From Plantago ovata (Eukaryota; Streptophyta; Magnoliopsida; Lamiales; Plantaginaceae), in assembly GCA_028274465.1 (NCBI GenBank), contig CM051458.1, positions 28,160,692 to 28,224,691 of the forward strand: 64,000 nucleotides of DNA, written 5' to 3'. Below are positions 43,741-56,325 of the stretch, piece after piece (positions within the stretch are counted from its first letter, which is position 1; each line of letters begins with the position of its first letter). The position numbers and the translations under genes are program-made. A model generated the notes under the pieces. That model saw only the letters and a program-made list of their open reading frames with translations, made no database searches and was not told the origin of the DNA.

Positions 43741-45216
43741 TTTTTTTTTAAACCGTTAAATATTATTAATAAAATGAGCATAAGAAATGCTCAAAAGAGT
43801 ACAACGAGGTATACAAGCAAAACACTAGCATCCTAACTGCTAGCTAACCATCTTACCAAGCGTAAAACGTAGAGCTACACAACGAAGGCAACAACAAGTG
43901 CTTAAATCGAACTATAATCTCCTCCACAACAAGATAGAACAAGCCTAGGGTATTAGAAGCAGCCAAGGGGAAACCCAAGCGACCGAGAGCGCACGAGGAG
44001 AAGAAACCACACTTCAAGGATCAACATGAAGCCCACGAGGAGTCAAACCAAACAAGCCACAAAATAAGAGATCAAACATAAAGCAAGTATTTTAAAATAA
44101 TTTCCCTATATCCCATTCAAACGACGGTTTCCTTATCGTAATGGAAGTATAGTCTATTCCTCACTCTATGTTCGACCTCATCCAATCAAAGTCAAGAAAC
44201 AAGGGTATGACAAGTAGTTTAAAATAATTTACCTATATTCCATCCAACGACGGTTTCCTTATCACGGTGGAATTATAGTCTATTCCTTGCCATACCCACG
44301 AAGATCATCAAACAACAAGGAGCCGATTAGAGGAGCAAAAGAAATACCACCACCCCACACGAGGATCAATCCACACCTCAAGAACCCAAACAGTCACTAC
44401 TTGAAGCTCTAGGGATCACATTCCTCCACCTAATGCCAATAAACGGACATTTAGCGAGCATGTTAAGGTAGGAACATCATTTGTCCATCAAACGTCAAGG
44501 TCCATCCTTGTAACTACGGGATGGCTCCAATTAGTTCCTACCTAACTCTCCACTCTATGTACGTTTACCAACAAGTGGCAAGTAATTTAAAACATGGGCC
44601 AAAGAGTAAACAAGAATGGTTAAGACTATAAGTAGGAATTCATAGATCCAAAAGGATACCCTACTCAAGTAGACCTTAAGTCCTCCAAGATGCGACAAGT
44701 CAAACCCGACGGTTCAACCACTTGGATTAAAACCCGAGATAAGATTATAGATCAATCAATCTCGAGTCCCTTACCCATAGGAGACTCTCGAACGCGCCAA
44801 TACTTAGAATATAGCGGGTAGAATTGTACAAAGTATCATAGCTACTGGAGTGTGCCGCCTCAGCCCTACCATGGAACCGCATTGCTATGTGCATCAATGC
44901 GCACGTTGATGCAGGAAGCTGATCTCCGTAGCTAAGCTACTGGATCAACCCGTCGTATCCCCGTCTCAGACCCGCACCGATGCGGTCAGGTGTAGAACAA
45001 AAAGAAAGAGGAACGCAGGATCAGAAACGCCTCTTCAAGCTCACCTTAAGGAAGGGTCCATCAATAGGTACCTACACAACAAAAGATACAAGACAAGGTT
45101 TATTAGTCGTTAGAAACTACCAACTTCTCCTTCCAACCCCAATTCGGCCCCACCTCTCCCCTTACTCAACCACGGCCCGAGCGCCTCTCCCCTTACTCCA
45201 CCCGATCTCCTCACCC
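43741..45216 (-). other. Long 3' tail of the LINE
   Basis: No coding content. It carries a direct repeat of about 70 bp (44089-44162 and 44217-44283; TTTAAAATAATTT...CGACGGTTTCCTTATC...TATAGTCTATTCC), suggesting a local duplication or a further nested fragment. A 1.5-kb tail is long for a plant L1. Confidence 0.55.
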
Positions 45217-45670
45217 TTACTCATCCAAGTTCAAACATCTTTGTGGTTCCACAAACCACTCCTCCACCCTATGATATTTTTCCAATCCACCCTTTCCTTT
45301 GAGCCACCAACAACAACCTAACTTGATTTTCTCAAGCACCACCCATGGAGTCAAAGCCTCACCTGTATAGAGCAAGTGGTTTCTAGCTAGCCAAAGATTC
45401 CAAAGCGTGCAATGCCAAAACATTTGCCACTTTCTCTTCTTCTCTCTAGGGGCCATACTGACAAAACCTTCAATGTTTGATATCAAATCCGGTTCAACAA
45501 CTAGAATTTATTTGGATCCAATCACAAACAATCTCCCACACCTTTTTGGCAAAGCTACATCCTCTAAGAATGTGCCACGATGTTTCCTCTTCCTCCCCAC
45601 ACCCTTTACATGGAAACTCTGACTCACTAATGAAGACTCCCTTTCTCCGAAGATTCACTTTAGATGGGAT
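45217..45670 (-). pseudogene. LINE ORF2 C-terminus (zf-RVT domain), part after copia C
   Basis: On the minus strand, right of the copia C edge, the frame continues VNLRRKGVFISESEFPCKGC, then EETSWHILRGCSFAKKVWE, with the C-x2-C...H-x4-C pattern of the zinc-binding domain at the end of plant LINE ORF2. A frameshift near 45500 leads to the last 89 residues (MFWHCTLWNLWLARNHLLY, then IKLGCCWWLKGK). It belongs with 55754-55598, which supplies the preceding part. Would encode the end of a reverse transcriptase; non-functional. Confidence 0.85.
45666..45670. repeat. Target-site duplication GGGAT, left copy (copia C)
   Basis: Identical to 55593-55597. Confidence 0.9.
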
Positions 45671-47780
45671 TGTAAGAAAATACGGTCAGAGTTACCCCTA
45701 GGGTACGCAGCGGAATTTCAAAAATTTTCTTAACAACAGGTTAATTGATTAAACATATGTCGTATATATATAAACACGTCAATTAGAAGACTAACCTTAC
45801 TTCCAAAGCAGCTTCCAAGTCTTCGTAATTTTCCGGTGTATCTTCTCCTTCGTCGAAGTCGAAGATATCTACAATGCTCCTTATATCTGCAAGACAATAA
45901 GAGTTAGTTTCCAGCTCCTAGAACCTCAACCTTGGTATCCACGGATGAACAGCCTATCGGAAGAATGCTAGGATATTCTTTGTGTGACCAAGAAGACGGG
46001 GCGGAAATTCCTCCGGGTGGTGGTGGCGCGCGCGTAGGTGGCTAAGGGAGGAGGAGAGAGCTTTTATTTTCTCTAAGAAAACTGGGTAGAATAACTGTGA
46101 AAGTCTATGTCTGAAACTGTGTTCAAAACTGTGAAAGTCTCTATCAAAAGCCCTCTTATTGTCTACTATATATAGTAGTCAATAGAAGCCTAAAGCATAA
46201 GCTATTAGACTTCGTAAAGGAATAAGAATCTAATTCTTATCGCACTAGGAAACCAATATCAAGTCTAGATTCATTCCCAATCAAATCAAACTCAATCAGG
46301 AAAATCTAACTTATCCCTTGTACTTCTAATAGAGGAAGGAGTCGAATTCCTTCCCGTACTCTACTACGCGCGCGCGCGCGCTCTCCCAGGGACACTAGGT
46401 GGGTCCCGATTTTGGGACCCACTTATAGTTCTAAGGCAATTCAAACTCCAAGTAGATTTTGCCCAAGTGCATATGTTAATTCTAAACTAACATATCCTTT
46501 CTAATCAAACTTCCATTATATTTCCAAAATATAATCTTTAATTGTATTTACATAAAATACAATTAATTAGCCAATTCAATTAATAATTCCAAATTATTAA
46601 TTGAGCCACCAAATATTATAATTAATTCCAAATCAATTATAATCCATCAATCACAATTAATTCCAAATTAATTGCGATTCCATCTTCAAGGATATTCTGA
46701 TAGACTGAATCACCACATAGTGTGACCCATAGGGCCTCATCGTATTAAGCAAGTCCTAGACTAGGCAACATGGAATTCCTAGACGGTTCCATTTGCAATA
46801 TTAATACGTGAGGACGTTTGAGAGGTTTCTCAAAGGTAACCCTTTCGCTGCGAAGCCTGTTGCGCTCAACGCGGCGATGGTAACGTCCCTTCATCTGACT
46901 TGCTCGAATGTATCTAGGAATGATGAAGTGTCTATCCCAATAATACATCCACGGGACGTCTCAGGGAGTTGCTTGGTTAAGATATACTTATGACCATCAT
47001 AATATATCATTTGCACTGGCCAGTGACTTTACCAACACAACTATGCAGACTATGAGCAATGCTCTCCTGTGCTACACTTGAGAGATGAATCCTTCACAAA
47101 ATCACTTATCATCCCCATTTGTATGTAGCCATAATCCTGGATCGTGTCTTAGGTCAGCTGTTTATTCAAAGCTGACATCGACGGGTCCACCAAGGATATG
47201 GGGCAACAAATGTGATGATAAAGTCCTGTAAGTGCAAAGGACGAATGGCATCACTTCGACAACTTATCGGTTCCCATAGACACTTCGGTGTAGAGTATAC
47301 ATCGATGGGAGTGTCCGGTGGGTACTTCCATTGTTCAATAAAGCTTCTTCGAACAACTATGCGCAGTTATGGGAACGTTCCTTGATTGTCCAACAATCCG
47401 TTCCGTGGCCGTGGGATCGGCTCACACTTGCTCCAACAAGTATAACCTCCACGCATACTAGTCTCGCCTGGTTCATTCAGACCCCCGCATCCGAGATGAT
47501 CCTCGACTAGGGAGAGTTTGGGATAGATGATAACTCACATAGCTCCCACTAACTGTGTGATAGGTCATCTATCCGAGGGGACATGTTTAATATCAATACA
47601 GACAGTAATACGATATGACATGCTGCAACCTTGTGTAATACAAATATGAAAGCGATACTCAACAGTAAAATACAACAAACATATATTATATTACGTTGAC
47701 CTGTGTAACAGTACATATATGTCCTCTATAAGGGCACCATGCCCTTAGTAAGGACTGTCTCTAGGACATATGCACTATCA
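45671..47780 (-). repeat. 3' LTR of copia C
   Basis: Plus strand begins TGTAAGAAAATACGG and ends TGCACTATCA. Contains a (GC)n tract near 46366-46379, the TATA region (46168-46177), the 67-codon frame (46948 to 46745) and the exon-like module (45886 to 45796). Confidence 0.9.
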
Positions 47781-47791
47781 ATCTCCCACTT
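47781..47791 (-). other. Polypurine tract of copia C
   Basis: AAGTGGGAGAT on the minus strand, directly before the 3' LTR. Confidence 0.8.
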
Positions 47792-47794
47792 GGA

Positions 47795-50700
47795 CTAGAG
47801 CCAGTCACCTTTATGCCTAATGCCCAGATTAGCATAATGTCTTAAGTGGACTTCCACTGATAAGACCTTAGTGAAAGGATCTGCCACGTTGTCCGTGGTG
47901 GAGACACGTTCTATACTAACTTCTCCTCTATCTATAATCTCACGTATAACGTGATATTTTCTAAGTACATGTTTGTTCTTGTTTGTAGACCTAGGCTCCC
48001 TAGCTTGAGCCACGGCGCCCGTATTGTCACAATAAATCGTTATTGCAGTGGGAGTAGGAACAACCCTCAATTCCTTCAAGAACTCTGAAATCCAGACAGC
48101 TTCTTTCGATGCTTCTGATGCAGCAATGTACTCGGCTTCTGTGGATGAGTCAGCAACCGTGGCTTGCTTAGAACTCTTCCAACAGACAGCTCATCCGTTC
48201 AATTTGAATACGTATCCTGTCTGTGACTTAAAGTCATCAGGATCTGATTCAAATCCAGCGTCGACATACCCAGACATCTTTAATTCTGGTTCTCCACCAA
48301 ACACCAAGAACATCTCTTTAGTCCGTCTAAGGTACTTAAGAATGTTCTTCACAGCAGTCCAGTGAGGTACTCCTGGATTCTATTGGTGCCGACAAGTGAC
48401 ACTAAGCGCATATGCCACATCGGGCCTTGTGTAATTCATTGCATACATTATAGACCCTACTGCCGAAGCATAGGGCACACGACTCATTGTATTTCTTTCT
48501 TCATCAGTTTTAGGATCATCCTTAACTGATAAGACAATCCCATGCCTAGCTGGGAGAAAGCCTCTCTTTGAGTCGTCCATCTTATAACGCTTCAGTATTT
48601 TGTCGATGTAGGTGGACTGTGTCATTCCTAACATCCTCTTGGATCTATCTCTAAAGATCTTGATCCCTAGAATGTAGTTCGCTTCACCCAAGTCCTTCAT
48701 TGAGAAGGTACTTGATAACCAAACTTTAGTCTCTTCTAGCATAGAGACATTGTTTCTCATGATCAAAATGTCATCCACATAAATGATCATGAAAACAACT
48801 CCTTTGTCGTTGTGTCTCGCATAGACACAGGGATCTTCCTTGCTTTTGATGAAGTCAAACGATTTGACAGCTTCATCAAAGTGGATATTCCACCTCCTTG
48901 ACGCTTGCTTTAGCCCATAGATGGATCTTTGTAATTTGCATACAACAGTTGGCCTGGTTTTGCTAATAAAACCTTCCGGCTGTACCATATAGACCTCTTC
49001 CTCAAGGTTGCCATTGAGGAAGGCTGTCTTTACATCCATCTGCCAGATTTCATAATCATAGTAGACAGCTATCGCAAGTAGAATTCGAATGGACTTCAAT
49101 TTTGCTACCGGTGAAAAGGTTTCATCATAATCGATGCCATACCTTTGCGTGTAGCCTTTCGCCACAAGCCTAGCTTTGTGCGTTTGTACCTTGCCATCGG
49201 CATCTGTCTTTTGTTTAAAGACCCATTTGCACCCAATTGGTCTAACCCCTTGGGGCAAGTCTACCAAGTTCCAAACTTGGTTCTGGTACATTGAATCCAT
49301 TTCTAATTCCATGGCCTCTAGCCATTTGTCTGAGTCAATATCAATTATTGCCTCTTTGTAGGTCTCGGGATCTTCCCAATCTGATAAACCGACATCAAAT
49401 TCACTGATGTCTTCTATCATAAGGCTTTGCTTTTGAGGTCCTTTTAGGATCCTCTTCGACCTACGGAGCTCGACTTGTTCTGGTGCTTTTCGTTTCTGGC
49501 TTCGTGTAACACGAATATTATCAGTGGGTACTGATGCAGCTGATCGCTGGGCGCGACCCTGTCCCCTTTCGGGAGGCTGCTCTTGTACAACTTGTTGCAC
49601 AGGTTGGTTGACAACAGGTTCTATTGGTGTGGTTTCAACTGTTGATCTAATCACAGGACTCCCACTGACTATGACATGCCTAGAAAGTGTCATATCATCA
49701 CCCTTGTCTGCTTCGAAAGCTCCCACTGAACTTGAGTCCAAATCAGAAGATTTAGAGACCTCATGTTCGCGCGTGTCAAAGTCTTGAATTTCTTCAAGTT
49801 CTATCATGTCATCTAACCTCACTTCTTCGAGGTATTCAGCTTCTAAAAACTTCACGTTTCTAGATACGATCACCTTGTGATCTTCAGCATGATAGAATTC
49901 ATAGCCTCTCGTCTGACGAGGATAGCCTATGAAAAATACTTTGACACCCTTGGCATCTCACTTATCAGTGAGCATCAGCTTGACTATCGCAGGACAGCCC
50001 CAAGGTCTAAGATAGCCTAGTGAAGGCTTCTTTCCCTTCCACAACACGTAAGGAGTTTTCTCCACTGATTTAGATGGTACACGGTTCAGAATGTAGATTG
50101 CAGTTTGTAGTGCATATCCCCACAGATACTTTGGAAGAGTTGAGAATCCAATCATTGATCTTACCATGTCTAACAGGGTTCGATTCCTCCTCTCAGACGC
50201 ACCATTTAACTGTGGTGTTCCAGGAGAATTCCATTGCGATTGAATTCCATTTTCCTTCAAGTAATCGATAAATTCTTCACTAAGGTATTCACCTTCTCGA
50301 TCTGATCGATGAGTGACTATCCTTAGGTTCAATTCATTCTCGACCTCATTCCTAAACTCCTTGAATTTCCCAAAGGTCTCGGATTTATTTTTCATAAGAT
50401 AAATATATCCATACCTTGAGAAATTGTCAGTAAAGGTAACGAAGTAAGGATAACCCCCACGCGCATGGACCTTAAACGGTCCACATACATCGATATGTAT
50501 GAGCTCTAAGCAGCGAGTGGCACGAACACCTTGTCCAACAAAAGGTTTGTTCGTCATCTTACCCTTAACACAATATTCACATGTACCATATGATTCAAAA
50601 TCAAATGGTTCTAAGTAGTCCAACTTCCTTAGTCTTTGAATCCGTGTTTCATTGATAAGGCCTAGCCGACAATGCCACAGATAAGATGGATTATTCTTCT

Positions 50701-51886
50701 TACTTGAAGACGGTTGTTTGTTATGTATTTGAAATAAAGGTAGACTACTTTGCAAAATATATAAACCATTCACCAAGTGAGTCTTTCCATAATACTGATC
50801 ATTTAATGAAAAATAACAAGTATTATTCGCAAATCGAAAGGAAAAACCCATATTGTCCAACAATGGAATGAAAATAATATTCCTGACAATGGATGGAACA
50901 AAATAAACATTATCAAGTTCTAAACATTGTCCCGAAGGTAAATCTATCTTGCTGCGTCCAACGCGTTTGGCTTCAACTGGATTGCCGTTCCCAACATGCA
51001 AGTCGATTTCACCTTGCTTGACTAGCCTGTGATCAGTTAGCCCCTGCACATTATTACAAATGTGTGAGCCACAGGCTGTATCTAATACCCAACCATTGGA
51101 GTCAAAAGTAATCATATTCATTTCAATAACAAACATACCTGAGCCAGAAGCCAATGACTTCTTAGCTTGATCTTCCCTAAGCTTAGGGCAATCTTTCTTC
51201 CAGTGGCCCTTGAGTTTGCAATAGAGACAAATTTCGATCCTAAGTCGAAATTCAGCCATCCTACGATAGTGCCCATTCTTGCCACCCCTCTTCCTTTTGG
51301 GTCTACGATTGACCCTTGGGAATTTGTTGGCAATGGGTCTCTCAGCAATTAACTCTGTTGCTACCCCAACATTGGGATTGTGAATAGATTGCAACAATAT
51401 TTGCACGATCAAGATAATGGAAGCCTTAGCTTCTAGCTCTAAGCCATATCCAACAAGTTGTAAGAAAAAGTCAATCAATGACTTAACTTGTTCAGGTGAC
51501 AGCTCTTCTGTCCCAAGCCTTTTGATAAGCATGATCTTGATAGCTTCGAACCCTTCACACATCCTTGGAACATCCAAGAATGAGGAGAGATATTTCACAA
51601 TCTCATATGGTTCTTTGTCTCGACATGGTCCAACCATATTGTCAGACATATCATTCAGCAACAAGTTCTTTACAAACTCGGCCCTTTCCACTTCCAATTC
51701 ATAATAGCAATCATAGGTTGCCGTAGTGAATTCAGTGGGAGGTGGAGAGATAGGTTCGTCCAAGACGTACTCAACCTCATTGTACCATAGCACCTTTCGT
51801 ACCTCATGGATCCAATCCACGTAGTTTGGTCCTGTTAGCTTTTGCAACTCCAAGTTGGCAAGAAGCTCAGAGGACGGTATCGCCAT
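47795..51886 (-). pseudogene. Copia C gag-pol (one frame, three stops)
   Basis: The start is taken at ATG 51886 ([14 protein letters not shown]); the frame is open 16 codons further upstream. Gag covers about 220 residues with a basic patch (RRPKRKRGG) and an intact CCHC knuckle ([14 protein letters not shown]). Protease motif is [10 protein letters not shown] (DTA where DTG or DSG is usual). Then GAG-pre-integrase (WHCRLGL), integrase ([28 protein letters not shown]), a charged linker, RT (QMDVKTAFLNG; YVDD at 48781-48770) and RNase H (YVDAGFES; EYIAASEA; YCDNTGAV; ADPFTKVL). Stops: TGA 49960-49958 for a Leu codon, TAG 48382-48380 for Gln, TGA 48193-48191 for Gly. RT catalytic Asp residues are kept. 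Its gag is unlike that of copia A upstream of the knuckle. Confidence 0.92.
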
Positions 51887-52069
51887 ATCTAATATCCTAA
51901 GGAGAAATAATATAGAACGAAAACAATAAATCAACTATTGAAATATTATTTCTAGATACACAGTCAACATAACTAAACAACAAGGTCCTTTAGCTGTTTA
52001 GCTCCCACTATTTTCACATATGCTTGCCCCCACAACAAACATACGGGTAATGTCCAACAAGTTACCGTA

Positions 52070-53466
52070 GTGGCCAAGATCCAAATCCATATTATGCCAT
52101 ACTCCAACGGGGGCTGGTCGCATAGCATAATATGACCGGTAGGACTAGTAAGACTATCCAATTGCGTCACGCAACTCTTGGTTGTTAAATCTAATTTAAC
52201 CCGATGCCCTACATATTGTACCTATCGAGGTCGCTAGATACAATATGCAGTAAGTCATAACCATAGGCTTACTCTAATCTGACGATTACTGCGAGTCTGT
52301 AAGACGAGTTCGCCAATACAAGAAAACGCAATGAAAGTTTAGAATTAAAGCACCCTATAGAAAGCATCTTAGAAATACATACATATATATATTTCTGTAC
52401 TTATATTGGTTGGGGCTTGTAGCTTGAGGGTTGTTATGAGTCATCTACAAACAAATAAGGGCGCCGCCTACCCATCATGCATGAACGGTCTACACGTAAT
52501 GGATGCCGCCTATCCATTCTAGTTCTAAACGCGGTCAAGCACATAATGGGTGCCGCCTACCCATACATAAATATGCGGTCCGACATATAAGAAGGCGCCG
52601 CCTATCCTCGCATGCATAGCGGTCGAACGGAATGTAAAAACATGGTATTTAAACATGCATTGTCAAACAATAGCATATTGAGCATATGAAACAAGTAGTA
52701 GTCTATGTGGATGACAAATGACTTCATAATTTCATTATGAAAATTATAATCCCATACTTATAATCTCTATGAAATAATTGAAAATTTGGACTAGATTGAA
52801 TATTCGAAAATTCTATTGACCAAGTAGCAATTTTCGAAAATCCGAAGGACTTAATTGTAATTTTAAAAACCTTGGAGGTGTTAAATCTAAAATTCGAAAG
52901 TAGAAGGACTAATTTGCAATAAACAATAAATTGATAAATTACAAATAAGCCCTTTAACCTTTTACTAATTAAATTTAACGCCTCTAGTTTAAAACAATTA
53001 CAATTAAATCATATTTATATTCCAAATATAAAATTCAATCCTCAAAACTTTCAAAATTCGATTTTGGGTCTAACCCGAAAACATATATAATTATTTTTTT
53101 TTTTGAAATCGTGGGACGGGGCCGTCCCCCCGGGTGCCCGGCGCCCGCGGCACGCGGGCACCGGGCGCCGCGGGTGCAGGCGGCCGGCGCCCCAGGCGCC
53201 GGGCGCCTGCGTCCGCAGGCCGCCCGCGGCACGGGCGCCTGCGGCCGCCTGCGTCACGCAGGCGGCCGGCCGCCGCCTGTGTCGCGCTGGCGGCCCGGTC
53301 GAAAAAATATATATATAATATAATAATTTTTTTTAAAAAAAATATAAATTCTAAATTTATATAAAAAACAAAACTTTTGAAAATCGAATTTATCATAGAA
53401 TCAATTGCATCCACATATCTACAAAATCATACAATATATATACGTATATACGTAATCAATTAACCT
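52070..53466 (-). other. Leader of copia C with 47-bp repeats and a GC-rich block
   Basis: Non-coding leader between PBS and gag, collinear with 3759-4996 of copia A. It contains the GGCGGCGCC tandem units (about 52460-52625) and, at 53109-53300, a block of roughly 190 bp that is over 80% G+C and made of GGCGCC, GGCCGC and GCCTGCG words with strong self-complementarity. Short (AT)n tracts flank the block. Confidence 0.75.
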
Positions 53467-53467
53467 G

Positions 53468-53479
53468 GCTCTGATACCA
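53468..53479 (-). other. Primer-binding site of copia C
   Basis: TGGTATCAGAGC on the minus strand, one base after the 5' LTR. Consensus initiator-Met type. Confidence 0.88.
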
Positions 53480-53480
53480 C

Positions 53481-55592
53481 TGTAAGAAAATACAGTCAGA
53501 GTTACCCCTAGGGTACGCAGCGGAATTTCAAAAATTTTCTTAACAACAGGTTAATTGATTATTCATATGTCGTATATATATATATATAAACACGTCAATT
53601 AGAAGACTAACCTTACTTCCAAAGCAGTTTCCAAGTCTTCGTAATTTTCCGGTGTATCTTCTCCTTCGTCGAAGTCGAAGATATCTACAATGCTCCTTAT
53701 ATCTGCAAGACAATAAGAGTTAGTTTCCAGCTCCTAGAACCTCAACCTTGGTATCCACGGATGAACAGCCTATCGGAAGAATGCTAGGATATTCTTTGTG
53801 TGACCAAGAAGACAAGGCGGCAATTCCTCCGGGTGGTGGTGGCGCGTGCGTAGGTGGCTAAGGGAGGAGGGGAGAGCTTTTATTTTCTCTAAGAAAACTG
53901 GGTAGAATAACTGTGAAAGTCTATGTCTGAAACTGTGTTCAAAACTGTGAAAGTCTCTATCAAAAGCTCTCTTATTGTCTACTATATATAGTAGTCAATA
54001 GAAGCCTAAAGCATAAGCTATTAGACTTCATAAAGGAATAAGAATCTAATTCTTTTCGCACTAGGAAACCAATATCAAGTCTAGATTCATTCCCAATCAA
54101 ATCAAACTCAATCAGGAAACTCTAACTTATCACTTGTACTTCTAATAGATGAAGGAGTCGAACTCCTTCCCCTACTCTACTACGCGCGCGCGCGCGCTCT
54201 CCAGGGACACTAGGTGGGTCCCGATTTTGGGATCCACTTATAGTTCTAAGGCAATTCAAACTCCAAGTAGATTTTGCCCAAGTGCATATGTTAATTCTAA
54301 ATTAACATATCCTTTCTAATCAAACCTCCATTATATTTCCAAAATATAATCTTTAATTGTATTTACATAAAATACAATTAATTAGCCAATCAATTAATAA
54401 TTCCAAATCATTAATTGAGCCACCAAATATTATAATTAATTCCAAATCAATTATAATCCATCAATCACAATTAATTCCAAATTAATTGTGATTCCATCTT
54501 CAAGGATATTCTGATAGACTAAATCACCACATAGTGTGACCCATAGGGCCTCATCGTATTAAGCAAGTCCTAGACTAGGCAACATGGAATTCCTAGACGG
54601 TTCCATTTGCAATATTAATACGTGAGGACGTTTGAGAGGTTTCTCAAAGGTAACCCTTTGTTGCGAAGCCTGTTGCGCTCAACGCGGCGATGGTAACGTC
54701 CCTTCATCTGACTTACTCGAATGTATCTAGGATCGATGAAGTGTCTATCCTAATAATACATCCACGGGCGTCTCAGGGAGTTGCTTGGTTAAGATATACT
54801 TATGACCATCATAATATATCATTTGCACTGGCCAGTGACTTTACCAACACAACTATGCAGACTATGAGCAGTGCTCTCCTGTGCTACACTTGAGAGATGA
54901 ATCCTTCACAGAATCACTTATCATCCCCATTTGAATGTAGCCATAATCCTGGATCGTGTCTTCGGTCAGATGCTTATTCAGAGCTGACATCGACGGGTCC
55001 ACCAAGAATATGGGGCAACAAATGTGATGATAAAGTCCTGTAAGTGCAAAGGACGAATGGCATCACTTCGACAACTTACCGGTTCCCATAGACACTTCGG
55101 TGTAGAGTATACATCGATGGGAGTGTCCGGTGGGTACTTCCATTGTTCGATAAAGCTTCTTCGAACAACTATGCGCAGTTATGGGAACGTTCCTTGATTG
55201 TCCAACAATCCGTTCTGTGGTCGTGGGATCGGCTCACACTTGCTCCAACAAGTATAACCTCCACGCATACTAGTCTCGTCTGGTTCATTCAGACCCCCGC
55301 ATCTGAGATGATCCTCGACTAGGGAGAGTTTGGTATAGATGATAACTCACATAGCTCCCACTAACTGTGTGATAGGTCATCTATCTGAGAGGACATGTTT
55401 AATATCAATACAGACAGTAATATGATATGACATGCTGCAGCCTTGTGTAATACAAATATGAAAGCGATACTCAACAGTAAAATGCAACAAACATATATTA
55501 TATTACGTTGACCTGTGTAACAGTACATATATGTCCTCTATAAGGGCACCATTCCCTTAGTAAGGACTGTCTCTAGGACATATACACTACCA
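53481..55592 (-). repeat. 5' LTR of copia C
   Basis: Plus strand starts TGTAAGAAAATACAG and ends at CACTACCA. Near-identical to 45671-47780, with scattered changes. The 67-codon frame is broken here by a TAG (YYW to YY-stop near 54750) and a one-base loss near 54657. Confidence 0.9.
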
Positions 55593-55597
55593 GGGAT
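55593..55597. repeat. Target-site duplication GGGAT, right copy (copia C)
   Basis: Identical to 45666-45670. Confidence 0.9.
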
Positions 55598-55754
55598 ACG
55601 GTCTTGGATCACCTTCCAATTAAACGCGTTCACCTTGGATGAAACCCACTTGGACCAAATCTCCTTGGTCCACCTAGCAATGTCTAGAACTCCTTCATTG
55701 GTGTTAAGTTTCCGATAGGCCTCACTAGTTGAGTAGTGACCCTCTTTTGAGCCT
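55598..55754 (-). pseudogene. LINE ORF2 fragment, part before copia C
   Basis: Minus strand reads GHYSTSEAYRKLN, then WTKEIWSKWVSSKVNAFNWK and VIQDRIP, the usual lead-in to the zf-RVT domain (G.YS...AY, W..IW....KV..F.W). It joins VNLRRKGV across the copia C insertion. The 5' end at 55754 is the truncation point next to the TSD. Confidence 0.85.
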
Positions 55755-55770
55755 TCTATTAGAAGTGTAC
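55755..55770. repeat. 16-bp target-site duplication of the LINE, right copy
   Basis: Identical to 43725-43740. Confidence 0.88.
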
Positions 55771-56150
55771 TAGAAACTACTATTTCTCAAGATGGTTCGA
55801 ATACTCTACACTTGAGAGACAAAAGGTCAAGTGCATCTTCATCTTTCATAATCCAAAGCCCTTATTCCCATTGAACTTCTAGATATCTAGCTCAACTACG
55901 AATTGGCAACAAATTGTGCCGAATTGAACGTGCATATTTACGTGATTCGAACCGAATGTTCCTACGTGCATAGAGGACCGTCTCTTCTATCTAATTCCCC
56001 TCAGACTCTATGAATTTCAAACAATCTTCCGATGCTAATACAATACAAATTGAACCAATTATACAACAATCTAAAAAACCAATTCCATAAGAATTCACAA
56101 GCGGCTCTGTTTGTTTGTTTGTTACTCAGTGTAACAAACTAACTATTTTT
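55771..56150. other. Spacer without a recognised gene
   Basis: Continues the host sequence interrupted at 43740. No supported coding region. Contains a TTTGTTTGTTTGTT run at about 56108-56122. Confidence 0.5.
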
Positions 56151-56189
56151 TCCTCCATTGCTTTCAATATCAGCCATCCGAGCAGACCG

Positions 56190-56325
56190 TGTCAATGCTC
56201 ATCAACGGTACCGCATTCCAGTACCTCTAAAGAAGATGAAGATGAAGAGGAAAGGAAACATAAAATAAAAAGATAAATTGATTTGTAAAATTGACTGAGG
56301 CGATGTTTGGTTTGATACTAACTAG
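56190..56325. mobile_element. Half copy of the GGTACCG foldback/MITE family
   Basis: CAACGGTACCGCATTCC is followed by an A/G-rich stretch and GAGGCGATGTTTGGTTTG, the same order as the right half of the element at 35697-36263 and the left arm at 34286-34445. The other half is missing. Confidence 0.4.

Larger units (their letters stand above)
45671..55592 (-). mobile_element. Copia C: full-length, least damaged member of the copia A/B/C family
   Basis: 9922 bp, LTRs 2110 bp (45671-47780) and 2112 bp (53481-55592), TSD GGGAT, consensus PBS, purine tract AAGTGGGAGAT and complete gag-pol order on the minus strand. Coding sequence is open except for three in-frame stops. The 5' terminal dinucleotide region has one change (CACTACCA instead of CACTATCA at 55585-55592). 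The LTRs are very similar to each other and about as distant from copia A LTRs as from copia B by eye. Confidence 0.94.
43741..55754 (-). mobile_element. 5'-truncated L1-type LINE, split by copia C
   Basis: Own sequence is 43741-45670 plus 55598-55754, about 2.1 kb, on the minus strand. It has a poly-A (plus-strand T9) end at 43741, a C-terminal ORF2 remnant, a ~1.5-kb tail and a 16-bp TSD. The 5' truncation inside ORF2 is typical for L1 copies. Copia C (45671-55592) inserted into the ORF2 remnant, duplicating GGGAT. Confidence 0.88.

Noticed and set aside
45071..45321. Plus-strand Pro/Leu-rich frame as a gene
   Set aside because: It overlaps the LINE ORF2 end and tail in antisense, and composition alone makes it open.
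53051..53364. Several Ala/Gly/Arg-rich frames in the GC-rich block
   Set aside because: All six frames are open because stop codons are rare at this base composition; nothing indicates translation.
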